DNA from: Candidatus Pelagibacter sp. TMED106
Lineage (GTDB): Bacteria; Pseudomonadota; Alphaproteobacteria; Pelagibacterales; Pelagibacteraceae
Direction: 5' to 3'
Length of the DNA stretch: 8,041 nt
Assembly (NCBI GenBank): GCA_002170275.2
Contig: NHFH02000015.1
Span: 16,706 to 24,746, forward strand
Shown: positions 1 through 6,836 of the stretch, piece after piece
How the letters are laid out: each line of letters opens with the position of its first letter
Numbering within the stretch: the first letter of the stretch is position 1
Notes under the pieces: generated by a model
What the model was told of the DNA's origin: nothing
Databases searched by the model: none
What the model saw: only the letters and a program-made list of their open reading frames with translations
Program-made: the position numbers and the translations under genes

Positions 1-225
1 TTATTAATTACATCTCAATTGCGTACTGCTATAATCTTTAATAAGAATATTAAAGCCACAAATTATCAAATAGATACATATAAAAAGAAGATTTTTATCT
101 ATGGAATTGCTCACTCTAGTGAAGAGAGAAAAGAAATAATTAATGAAGCAAAAGAAATACTTGATGTAGAAAAAGTAATAGCCAGCATTTTTTTAGTTGA
201 AGACTTAAGAATTCAAAAAAATTAA
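1..225 (+). CDS. BON-domain protein, 3' end only (5' end outside the window)
   Basis: Frame 1 is open from the first base to a TAA at 223-225, giving 74 residues of a C-terminus. It begins LLITSQLRTAIIFNKNIKAT, runs through a KKIFIYGIAHSSEERKEI segment and ends VEDLRIQKN. The pattern is 'I-T-x-x-L-R ... N-I-K-A-x-N-Y-x-I-D-T ... I-F-I-Y-G-I-A ... E-R-x-x-I ... A-K-E-I-L-D-V-x-x-V'. This matches the alpha-beta fold of a BON domain as found in OsmY and DolP (YraP), periplasmic or outer-membrane lipoproteins that bind phospholipid. The TTG at 19 would give a shorter ORF, but it lies inside the domain, so the true start is upstream. Any signal peptide or lipobox, and a possible first BON domain, would be outside the window. 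The stop codon overlaps that of maeB on the other strand. The domain call is fairly sure; an envelope role is inferred from the family. Confidence 0.72.
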   Translation, partial: LLITSQLRTAIIFNKNIKATNYQIDTYKKKIFIYGIAHSSEERKEIINEAKEILDVEKVIASIFLVEDLRIQKN

Positions 226-233
226 TTTTTTTT
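215..233. terminator. A/T palindrome at the BON/maeB convergent junction, possible bidirectional terminator
   Basis: Seven A, then TTAA, then eight T form an 18-bp perfect palindrome (215-232) spanning both overlapping stop codons (TAA at 223-225 on +, TAA at 224-222 on -). Each transcript would end in a U-tract preceded by an A-tract. There is no G/C in the stem, so this is weak as an intrinsic terminator. The position between convergent genes is the main support. Confidence 0.35.
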
Positions 234-2510
234 ATTGTAATTAATAATTCCTGAAGAATAAGCTGCTACAGATGCTAAATTTAATATATCAGAAGTCGAA
301 GATCTTAAAGGTGCGATTTCGATTGGTGCACCCAATCCAATTAGAAGAGGCCCAATAACTTTTGCCCCACCAAGTTCTCTCATCATTTTATAAGAAATTG
401 CAGCACTATGTTGTCCTGGCATAATTAATATATTTGCATTACCAACTATTTCAGAAAATGGATAAAGTTCTTTATACTCATCATTTAAGGCTACATCTGG
501 TTGCATGTCGCCATCAAATTTAAAATCTACACCTTTATCTTTTAATATATCTACAGCTTTTTTTATATGTTTGGTTCTACTTGTTAATGGTTGTCCAAAA
601 GTTGAATGAGATACAAAAGCAACTTTTGGATCAAATCCAAATAATCTTACAACTCTTGCGGACGATATAGCTATTTCTGCTAATTGTTCCGAACTAGGAT
701 ATTCATTTACACTTGTATCACCTACAAAAACAGTCTTACCTTTACTTACAACCATATTAAGACCAAACATTATTTCTCCTGGTCTAGGATCTATTACTTT
801 AGATATTTTTTCTAGAGAAGCTCCATATCGTCTGGTGTTACCAGTAACTGCACCATCGGCATCACCACAAGAAACCATGCAGGAAGCCCAAATAATTCTA
901 TCAGTCCTGACCATTCTATCACAGTCTCTTTCTAATAATCCTTGTTCTCTTTGAAGTTTTTTAAATAAAAAATTTACATATTTTTCTCTTTTTTCTTTAT
1001 CTGTTGAATTTGTAATTTCAATATCAAGATTTTCACTATAACCAATTTCTTTAAGTCTTTGTTTGATAGTATCTTTTTTAGCCACAAGAATTGGTATGCC
1101 TAATCCACTATTTTTGAATGCAATCGCTGCTTTTAAAGTATTTTCATCTTCACCATCTGCAAAAACTATTCTTTTTTTTGTTTTTTTAATCTGATTATTT
1201 ATACCTTGCATTATAGTCACTGATGGATCGAGCCTTTGTTTGAGTTCTTCTTTGTAAATCTCAAAATCTGCAATTTTTTTTCTTGCAACACCACTTTTTA
1301 TAGCAGCATCAGCAACAGCCGCTGGGATAACACTTATAAGTCTTGGATCAAAAGTTGAAGGTATTATGTATTCTTTACCATAATGTGGTCTTTCCCCTCC
1401 CATAGCTGCTACAACTTCATCAGGAACATCTTCTCTAGCCAAAGCCGCTATTGCATTTGCAGCTGCAACTTTCATTTCTTCATTAATAGTTTTTGCTCTT
1501 ACATCTAAAGCTCCTCTAAAAATATAAGGGAAACCAATCAAGTTATTCACTTGGTTTGGATAATCAGACCTTCCAGTTGCAATGATAGCATCATCACGAA
1601 CTTCTTGAATTTCTTCTGGTGTAATTTCTGGATCAGGATTAGCACATGCAAAAACTATTGGATTTTTTGCCATTTTTTTTACCATATCTTTTGACAAAGC
1701 ACCTTTTGCAGACAATCCAAGAAAAACATCAGCATCTTTTATTGCATCTTTCAAAGTTCTATCTTTTGTTTCAATAGCATGAGCTGATTTCCATTGATTA
1801 AGATTATCTCTACCTCTGTAAATAACTCCTTTTCTATCAACCATAGTTATATTTTTTTGTGGAACTCCAGTATTTTTAAATAAATTTGAACAAGCCATAG
1901 CGGACGCACCAGCACCATTGATGACTACTTTAATTTTTTTTATTGATTTTTTAGATATATCAAGTGCATTTATTAGTGCCGCAGTAGTTATTATAGCAGT
2001 CCCATGTTGATCATCATGAAAAACTGGAATATCCAAAATTTCTTTTAACTTTTCTTCTATGACAAAACAATCTGGAGCGGCAATATCTTCTAAATTAATT
2101 CCTCCAAAACTAGGAGCAAAGTTTTTAATGCTTTTAATGATTTCATCGGTGTCTGAACAGTCTATTTCTAAATCGATAGAGTCTATATCAGCAAATCTTT
2201 TAAATAACACTGCTTTTCCTTCCATAACAGGTTTGGAAGCTAAAGCGCCAAGGTTACCCATTCCTAAGATAGCTGATCCATTGCTTATTACTGCAACTAA
2301 GTTACCTTTAGTTGTATAGTCGTAAGCCGCATCAGGATTTTCAGAAATAACTCTTACGGGTGCTGCAACACCTGGTGAATATGCTAAAGCTAAATCCCTT
2401 TTAGATGTCATTGGTTTTGATGAAATTATCTCAATCTTGCCTGATTTATTGCTATTATGAAAATCTAATGCTTCTTTATCAGTGTAATGATCTATTTTTG
2501 TTTTTTTCAT
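222..2510 (-). CDS. maeB: NADP-dependent malic enzyme with C-terminal phosphotransacetylase-like domain (MaeB type)
   Basis: The product should be a cytoplasmic enzyme converting malate to pyruvate and CO2 while reducing NAD(P)+, which links the TCA cycle to pyruvate and NADPH supply. Its 762 residues match the large two-domain MaeB form. Residues 1-430 are the malic enzyme: KRDLALAYSPGVAAPV (37-52) with the catalytic-type Tyr44, EGKAVLFKRF (97-106) with Lys99, the metal-binding stretches LEDIAAPD (140-147) and FHDDQHGTA (164-172), the Rossmann loop GAGASA (199-204), and ACANPDPEITPEE (288-300). Residues 445-750 resemble phosphotransacetylase: GDADGAVTGNTRRYGAS (549-565), DTSVNEYPS (598-606) and MPGQHSAAIS (697-706). 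In MaeB proteins this domain is usually regulatory (acetyl-CoA sensing) and not catalytic. Family knowledge does not settle NADP versus NAD preference from sequence alone. The ATG has no clear Shine-Dalgarno site. The gene is divergent from murJ and converges on the BON gene. Confidence 0.96.
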   Translation of the reverse strand: MKKTKIDHYTDKEALDFHNSNKSGKIEIISSKPMTSKRDLALAYSPGVAAPVRVISENPDAAYDYTTKGNLVAVISNGSAILGMGNLGALASKPVMEGKAVLFKRFADIDSIDLEIDCSDTDEIIKSIKNFAPSFGGINLEDIAAPDCFVIEEKLKEILDIPVFHDDQHGTAIITTAALINALDISKKSIKKIKVVINGAGASAMACSNLFKNTGVPQKNITMVDRKGVIYRGRDNLNQWKSAHAIETKDRTLKDAIKDADVFLGLSAKGALSKDMVKKMAKNPIVFACANPDPEITPEEIQEVRDDAIIATGRSDYPNQVNNLIGFPYIFRGALDVRAKTINEEMKVAAANAIAALAREDVPDEVVAAMGGERPHYGKEYIIPSTFDPRLISVIPAAVADAAIKSGVARKKIADFEIYKEELKQRLDPSVTIMQGINNQIKKTKKRIVFADGEDENTLKAAIAFKNSGLGIPILVAKKDTIKQRLKEIGYSENLDIEITNSTDKEKREKYVNFLFKKLQREQGLLERDCDRMVRTDRIIWASCMVSCGDADGAVTGNTRRYGASLEKISKVIDPRPGEIMFGLNMVVSKGKTVFVGDTSVNEYPSSEQLAEIAISSARVVRLFGFDPKVAFVSHSTFGQPLTSRTKHIKKAVDILKDKGVDFKFDGDMQPDVALNDEYKELYPFSEIVGNANILIMPGQHSAAISYKMMRELGGAKVIGPLLIGLGAPIEIAPLRSSTSDILNLASVAAYSSGIINYNKKN

Positions 2511-2560
2511 TTAAGGTAATTAGCTATACAATTGGAGCAAATTTAAGACTAATATGATTT
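2511..2560. promoter_or_regulatory. Divergent maeB/murJ spacer, presumed promoter region for both genes
   Basis: This 50-bp gap is the only non-coding DNA upstream of both maeB and the murJ run, so promoters are expected in or around it. TATACA at 2525-2530 is a possible rightward -10 element, but no good -35 lies at 16-18 bp; TTGTTT at 2498-2503 is 21 bp away, inside maeB. GGAG at 2534-2537 is too far (23 nt) from the murJ ATG to act as its ribosome site. No convincing leftward promoter was seen. Confidence 0.35.
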
Positions 2561-4090
2561 ATGAACCTTATTAAGTCAACAGGCACATTTAGTTTTTTTA
2601 CCATAATTAGCCGATTACTTGGTTATTTTAGGGATATATTGATTGCAATCTTTCTTGGAACAGGTCCTTTAGCAGATGCTTTTTTTGTTGCATTCAGAAT
2701 CCCAAATACATTTCGAAGACTATTTTCAGAGGGAACATTTAATGCTGCGTTTGTTCCAAGTTATGCATCAGAACTTTCTCAAGGAAAAGATAGATCTGAA
2801 AAGTTTGCAACTAATATTTTTAATTTATTAATTATAATTTTGTTATTTATTGTTTTGATAGTTGAAATATTTATGCCAATTTTTGTTTTTTTGATAGCAC
2901 CTGGGTTTGATGCAGATAATTCAAAAATGGACCTTGCAATTAATTTAACAAGAATAACTTTCCCTTTTTTATTTTTTATTAGCTTAGCGTCTTTTTTCTC
3001 TGCAATTTTAAATTCTCACAACAGATTTGCTATAGCATCATCTGCTCCCATTATTTTAAATGTAATGTTGATAGGTGTACTATTTTATGGAAATTTTTTA
3101 GATGATCAACTTGTCCACTTTTTATCTTATGCAGTTACTTTGTCAGGAATTGTTCAATTTATTTTTTTATACATATTTGTAAAAAAATTTTATTTACCAA
3201 AGTTTACGTTCAATATAAAAATTGATGAAAAAATAAAAAATTTTTTTAAAAAGCTATTACCAAGTATTTTTTCTTCTGGGGTGACTCAAATTAATATATT
3301 AGTTGGAACTATAATAGCTTCGTTTCAGACAAGTGCCGTTTCTTATCTTTACTATGCTGATAGAATTTATCAAATAAATTTAGCTATCGCAGGAATAGCC
3401 ATAGGAACTGTAGTGCTCCCTCAACTTTCAAAATATATTCAAAATGAACAAAAAGATAAAATAGAATTTATTCAAAATAAAGCTTTAGAACTAAGTTTAT
3501 TTTTGAGTATTCCTGCTTCAATAGCATTACTAGTTGCTTCTGAAGAAATTGTATCTGCTTTATTTGGTTATGGTTCATTTGATGAAAATGGTGTTAAAAA
3601 TTCCGCTAAAGCTTTATTTTATTTTAGTTTAGGTTTGCCAGCATTTTCTTTAATAAAAGTTTTTTCAAGTTTTTTCTTTGCAAATCAAGATACAAAAATT
3701 CCATTTTATATTTCTTTAGTTTCAGTTTTATTGAATATTTTAATAAGTGTTTTTTATTTTAGAAGTATTGGATTTATTATTATTCCAATAGCAACAACAA
3801 TATCTTCATGGTTTAACTCAATATTATTATTTATTTTTCTTAAAAAAAAAGATTTATTTAATTTCAATTTATTGTTTATACAAAGGTCAATCAGAATAAT
3901 AATTTCATCTTTGATTATGGGACTAATTTTCAATTATCTAATTAATTTATTTAATGAATATTTAAGATATGATCAAAATTTCAAATCTATTTATTTAATT
4001 GGAATAGTATTGTTAGGACTAATTATTTATGTGTTAATAGCTATTGTTATCAAAGCTTTTAAAATTAGTGATATTAAACTAAAGTACTAA
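2561..4090 (+). CDS. murJ: Lipid II flippase MurJ (MviN family)
   Basis: MurJ is the MOP-superfamily inner-membrane protein that moves the peptidoglycan precursor lipid II from the cytoplasmic to the periplasmic face. The 509-residue product is the usual length and is made of many hydrophobic helices, fitting the expected 14 membrane spans. Functionally important residues known from E. coli MurJ sit at the same numbers at the N-terminus: Ser17-Arg18 (ISRLLG), Arg24, Asp39 (LADAFFVAFRIPN) and Arg52 (FRRLFSEGTFNAAFVP). The cavity Arg of helix 8 is probably Arg268 (YYADRIYQ), followed by AIAGIAIGTVVLPQLSK. An ATG at 2554 opens only a six-codon frame, so the start is 2561. trpS follows after 4 bp, indicating an operon. 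A nine-A run near position 3845 is a potential slippage site, but the frame is intact. Confidence 0.97.
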   Translation: MNLIKSTGTFSFFTIISRLLGYFRDILIAIFLGTGPLADAFFVAFRIPNTFRRLFSEGTFNAAFVPSYASELSQGKDRSEKFATNIFNLLIIILLFIVLIVEIFMPIFVFLIAPGFDADNSKMDLAINLTRITFPFLFFISLASFFSAILNSHNRFAIASSAPIILNVMLIGVLFYGNFLDDQLVHFLSYAVTLSGIVQFIFLYIFVKKFYLPKFTFNIKIDEKIKNFFKKLLPSIFSSGVTQINILVGTIIASFQTSAVSYLYYADRIYQINLAIAGIAIGTVVLPQLSKYIQNEQKDKIEFIQNKALELSLFLSIPASIALLVASEEIVSALFGYGSFDENGVKNSAKALFYFSLGLPAFSLIKVFSSFFFANQDTKIPFYISLVSVLLNILISVFYFRSIGFIIIPIATTISSWFNSILLFIFLKKKDLFNFNLLFIQRSIRIIISSLIMGLIFNYLINLFNEYLRYDQNFKSIYLIGIVLLGLIIYVLIAIVIKAFKISDIKLKY

Positions 4091-4094
4091 GTTA

Positions 4095-5096
4095 ATGAAT
4101 AAAAAAATTTTTTCTGGAGTTCAACCAACTGGTAATCTTCATTTAGGAAACTATTTAGGAGCAATAAAAAATTTCGTAGAATTAAATAATGATAAGAATA
4201 ATAAATGCATTTTTTGTGTAGTTGATCTCCATGCAATTACAACTAAACAAGATCCTCTAGAATTAAAAAAAAATATTAGAGAAACAGTTGCTACTTTTTT
4301 AGCCAGTGGCATAGATCCAAAAAAAAGTATTATTTTTAATCAATCAATGGTTTCGGCTCATTCTGAGGCTGCCTGGATCTTAAGCTGTGTTTCTAAAATA
4401 GGATGGTTAAATAGAATGACACAATTTAAAGAAAAAGCCGGGAAGGATAAAGAAAAAGCGAGTATCGGTCTTTATTCTTATCCAGTGTTAATGGCTGCCG
4501 ATATATTATTATATGACTCTTCGCACGTTCCTGTAGGAGATGATCAAAAACAGCACTTAGAATTATGTAGAGATATTGCTCAAAAGTTTAATAATGATTT
4601 TAATGCCCCACAATTTTTAAAAGTTCCTGAACCTTTAATAAAAAAAGAATTTTCTAGGATAATGAGTTTAAAAGACGGATTAAAAAAAATGAGTAAATCT
4701 GATCCTTCTGATTTAAGTAGAATTAATTTAACTGATGATAATGATCAGATTGTGAATAAAATAAAAAAAGCAAAAACTGATCCAATGCCAATGCCAGAAA
4801 GTTCAAAAGATTTATCTAAAAGGCCAGAAGCAGAAAATTTATTAGGAATTTATTCTAGTGTCACAAATAATACATTGGAAAAATCTATTATTGAATTTCA
4901 AGGAAAAAATTTTTCTGAGTTTAAGGAAAGACTTGCAGAAGTTTTGGTTGAAAAAATTTTACCAATTTCTAAAGAGATCAAAAAATTGTTAAACGACTCT
5001 AAATATTTAGATGATATTATGTTGGATGGATCAAATAAAGCAGGTATAATTGCGACAAAAAAGATCAAAGAAATTAAACTATTGGTCGGTTTCTAA
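4095..5096 (+). CDS. trpS: Tryptophanyl-tRNA synthetase
   Basis: This is the cytoplasmic class I aminoacyl-tRNA synthetase that charges tRNA-Trp with tryptophan using ATP. The 333-residue length is typical of compact bacterial TrpRS. The N-terminus SGVQPTGNLHLGNYLGA carries the HIGH-type signature as HLGN (16-19). The second ATP-binding signature, KMSKS, is exact at 198-202. Family motifs between them include FCVVDLHAITT (40-50), LYSYPVLMAADILLYD (126-141) and VPVGDDQKQHLELCRDIA (145-162). The C-terminal helical part (about 205-333) is the anticodon-recognition region. The gene starts 4 bp after the murJ stop and is presumably co-transcribed with it, although no Shine-Dalgarno site is visible. 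In many alphaproteobacteria a universal stress protein gene follows trpS before nifU; here there are only 51 bp. Confidence 0.98.
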   Translation: MNKKIFSGVQPTGNLHLGNYLGAIKNFVELNNDKNNKCIFCVVDLHAITTKQDPLELKKNIRETVATFLASGIDPKKSIIFNQSMVSAHSEAAWILSCVSKIGWLNRMTQFKEKAGKDKEKASIGLYSYPVLMAADILLYDSSHVPVGDDQKQHLELCRDIAQKFNNDFNAPQFLKVPEPLIKKEFSRIMSLKDGLKKMSKSDPSDLSRINLTDDNDQIVNKIKKAKTDPMPMPESSKDLSKRPEAENLLGIYSSVTNNTLEKSIIEFQGKNFSEFKERLAEVLVEKILPISKEIKKLLNDSKYLDDIMLDGSNKAGIIATKKIKEIKLLVGF

Positions 5097-5103
5097 CAAA
5101 ATC

Positions 5104-5133
5104 GATAAATTAGTTTAAATTTGGTAATTTATC
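5104..5133. repeat. Inverted repeat in the trpS-nfu gap
   Basis: GATAAATTA (5104-5112) and TAATTTATC (5125-5133) are perfect 9-bp reverse complements separated by 12 nt, lying in the 51-bp gap and ending 14 nt before the nfu ATG. As RNA this is a weak AT-rich hairpin without a following U-tract, so it is a poor terminator. As DNA it could be a dyad operator for the downstream nfu gene. It does not resemble an IRO box or another Fe-S/iron operator that I recognise. AT-rich sequence makes chance dyads fairly common. Confidence 0.4.
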
Positions 5134-5147
5134 ATTATATATAAAGT

Positions 5148-5693
5148 ATGTTTGTTCAAACTGAGATTACACCAAATCCTAATGCTCTTAAATTTCTGCC
5201 AGGAAAAATAGTATCTAATTGTGGATCTTTTGAGATTACAAAAAAAGAAGAAACAAATAATGATTTAGTGAGGAGTTTATTATCTATAAATGGTGTTACA
5301 GGTATTTTTTTAGGAACTGATTTCTTATCAGTAAATAAAGAAGAAAATAAAAATTGGGAAGATATAAAGCATATAGTTATTTCTTTAATTAACGAACATT
5401 ATTCTGGGGGAAAAGAGTTTATAATTGAAAAAAATAATAATGAAGAAAAAAATGATGAAAATTTTGCAGAAATTGAAAAAAAGATAATAAAAATTTTAGA
5501 AACGAAAATAAGACCTGCTGTTGCAAGAGATGGAGGAGATATAAAATTTAAAGAATTTAAAAATGGTGTTGTAAAAGTAGAATTACAAGGAAGCTGCTCA
5601 GGATGTCCAAGTTCTACATTAACACTAAAACAAGGAGTTCAAAATCTTTTATGTCATTATCTTCCAGAAGTTAAAGAGGTAGTTGCAGAATGA
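5148..5693 (+). CDS. nfu: Nfu-type iron-sulfur cluster scaffold/carrier protein (NifU C-terminal domain)
   Basis: The product should carry a [4Fe-4S] cluster and pass it to apo-enzymes in the cytoplasm. It has 181 residues in the common alphaproteobacterial/mitochondrial arrangement. The N-terminal Nfu_N domain opens with MFVQTEITPNPNALKFLPG (1-19) and continues to about residue 92 (NGVTGIFLGTDFLSV at 48-62). A charged Asn/Glu/Lys linker spans about 95-107. The NifU-like domain (about 108-181) contains RPAVARDGGDI (122-132) and the cluster-ligating CxxC in GSCSGCPSS (Cys150 and Cys153). The spacing and flanking residues of this motif are canonical, so it should be functional. An extra Cys169 (NLLCHYLPEV) lies where other family members usually have a non-cysteine residue. 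The stop overlaps the start of the next gene as ATGA, implying translational coupling. The inverted repeat upstream may matter for its expression. Confidence 0.95.
   Translation: MFVQTEITPNPNALKFLPGKIVSNCGSFEITKKEETNNDLVRSLLSINGVTGIFLGTDFLSVNKEENKNWEDIKHIVISLINEHYSGGKEFIIEKNNNEEKNDENFAEIEKKIIKILETKIRPAVARDGGDIKFKEFKNGVVKVELQGSCSGCPSSTLTLKQGVQNLLCHYLPEVKEVVAE
5675..5679 (+). promoter_or_regulatory. Shine-Dalgarno-like AGAGG deciding the glucosaminidase start
   Basis: AGAGG lies within the nfu 3' end, 10 nt before the ATG at 5690 and 16 nt before a second in-frame ATG at 5696. The spacing favours the first ATG, which overlaps the nfu TGA. It is one of the few recognisable ribosome sites in the window. 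Confidence 0.5.
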
Positions 5694-6829
5694 AAATGAT
5701 AAATAATTTTATAAATAAAAAAGTTAAATTTGCAGAAATAAAAAAGATTTTTTATAAAAAAGGTTTTATCTTAATTAAAAAAAAATCAAACACCCATTCA
5801 AAAGACTCTCAAATAAATGTTTTATTTAGAACGGCTTTAAGTAGCTTAATAGTTATTTTTATTTTTTCTGTTTCACCAATTATTGTCGAATTTTCAAAAG
5901 AAAGAGTATTATTTTCAAAGGATTTTGAAAATAATTCAAAAGATAATTTTAAAAAAGCTTTAGAAAATAAAAATTCAGAATTAGATACAGGAGTAAATGA
6001 AACATATTTATTTGATGATGTTTTAAATTTTGAGGACTCACCGACAGACACTGTAAGATTAAGCGCTGCTACTATTGAACAATTATTCAAAGATACAGAT
6101 TATAATTTAGATGAAGTAAGAAAAAAAAAATTAGTTAAACCCATCTCTTTATCCTTATTACCTGCTGAAATTAAAAAGATAGAGAATACCAGCAAAAGAA
6201 AAGAATTATTTATACAAATAGTTTTACCTTTAATTATTAAAGAAAATAATAGTATTAGGATTGATAGAAAAAAACTTTTTAGTATTTTGAACAAAAGTAA
6301 AAACACAAATGCTGAAAAAAATTGGTTAGAAAAAAAATTTAAAATGTATGGAGTATTAAATAAAGATTTATCTACATTAAAAGTTAGAATGGATGAAATT
6401 CCAGTATCTATTGCTATAGCTCAAGCAGCAAAAGAAACTGGATGGGGCACATCAAGATTTGCTCAAGAAGGAAATGCATTATTTGGTCAATGGACATGGT
6501 TGGGAGAAGGAATAAAACCTGCGGGAGCTGACACTAATAGTACTCACAAAGTAATGAAATTTAAAGTTTTGCAAGCATCAGTAAAAGCTTATCATAGAAA
6601 TTTAAATACTCATTCTTCATATAGAGAATTTAGAAGTGTTAGAGCTGAACTTAGAGACAAAAGAAGACCACTTAATAGTTTAATTTTGTCTGAATATTTA
6701 GATAAATATGCAGAAACTGGAAAAGAGTATGTTGAAATACTTCAAAAAATTATAAAGCAAAATAATTTAACAGATTTTGATAATGCTAAATTATTACCTT
6801 CAAGTATTGAGCTTGAGAGTTTAATTTAA
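5690..6829 (+). CDS. Membrane-anchored Bax-like glucosaminidase (putative peptidoglycan hydrolase)
   Basis: The C-terminal region (about 215-360) matches the glucosaminidase family (PF01832), closest in style to E. coli Bax. It contains VSIAIAQAAKETGWGTSRFA (239-258), in which Glu249 is the expected catalytic acid, then GNALFGQWTW (261-270), FKVLQASVKAYHRNLNTH (291-308) and LDKYAETGKEYVEILQKII (337-355). Such enzymes cleave the N-acetylglucosaminyl bond of peptidoglycan glycan strands. The N-terminus is strongly basic (1-47), followed by one hydrophobic segment at about 49-67 (ALSSLIVIFIFSVSPIIVEF). This suggests a signal anchor with the enzyme in the periplasm. Residues 70-215 form a polar Lys/Asn/Glu-rich stretch that I do not recognise. 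At 379 residues it is longer than E. coli Bax, which is under 300. The gene overlaps nfu by 4 bp and converges on the deacetylase gene. An A10 run at 6121-6130 lies inside the frame. The family is clear; the actual substrate and role are inferred. Confidence 0.87.
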   Translation: MKMINNFINKKVKFAEIKKIFYKKGFILIKKKSNTHSKDSQINVLFRTALSSLIVIFIFSVSPIIVEFSKERVLFSKDFENNSKDNFKKALENKNSELDTGVNETYLFDDVLNFEDSPTDTVRLSAATIEQLFKDTDYNLDEVRKKKLVKPISLSLLPAEIKKIENTSKRKELFIQIVLPLIIKENNSIRIDRKKLFSILNKSKNTNAEKNWLEKKFKMYGVLNKDLSTLKVRMDEIPVSIAIAQAAKETGWGTSRFAQEGNALFGQWTWLGEGIKPAGADTNSTHKVMKFKVLQASVKAYHRNLNTHSSYREFRSVRAELRDKRRPLNSLILSEYLDKYAETGKEYVEILQKIIKQNNLTDFDNAKLLPSSIELESLI

Positions 6830-6836
6830 TTTTTTT
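6821..6836. terminator. Overlapping stops and T-tract at the glucosaminidase/deacetylase convergent junction
   Basis: The two convergent genes overlap by 9 bp (6821-6829). The sequence TTAATTTAA followed by seven T (6830-6836) holds both stop codons and gives the rightward transcript a U-tract. No GC-rich stem is present. The TTAA-plus-T-run layout repeats that at 215-233, suggesting a common, weak style of convergent gene end. Termination here is an inference from position. Confidence 0.25.

Noticed and set aside
2059..2319. 86-codon plus-strand ORF within maeB
   Set aside because: It is antisense to the conserved malic enzyme domain and has no recognisable motif, so it is a shadow of maeB.
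2554..2574. Six-codon upstream ORF (MIYEPY) overlapping the murJ start, as a possible regulatory leader peptide
   Set aside because: It has no ribosome site and no informative codons; a chance ATG is likely in ATGATTTATG.
5809..6306. Two minus-strand ORFs (5809-6090 and 6100-6306) opposite the glucosaminidase linker
   Set aside because: They are antisense to an intact gene. The hydrophobic composition of the second results from reading A-rich codons in reverse, and no start signals or homology were seen.
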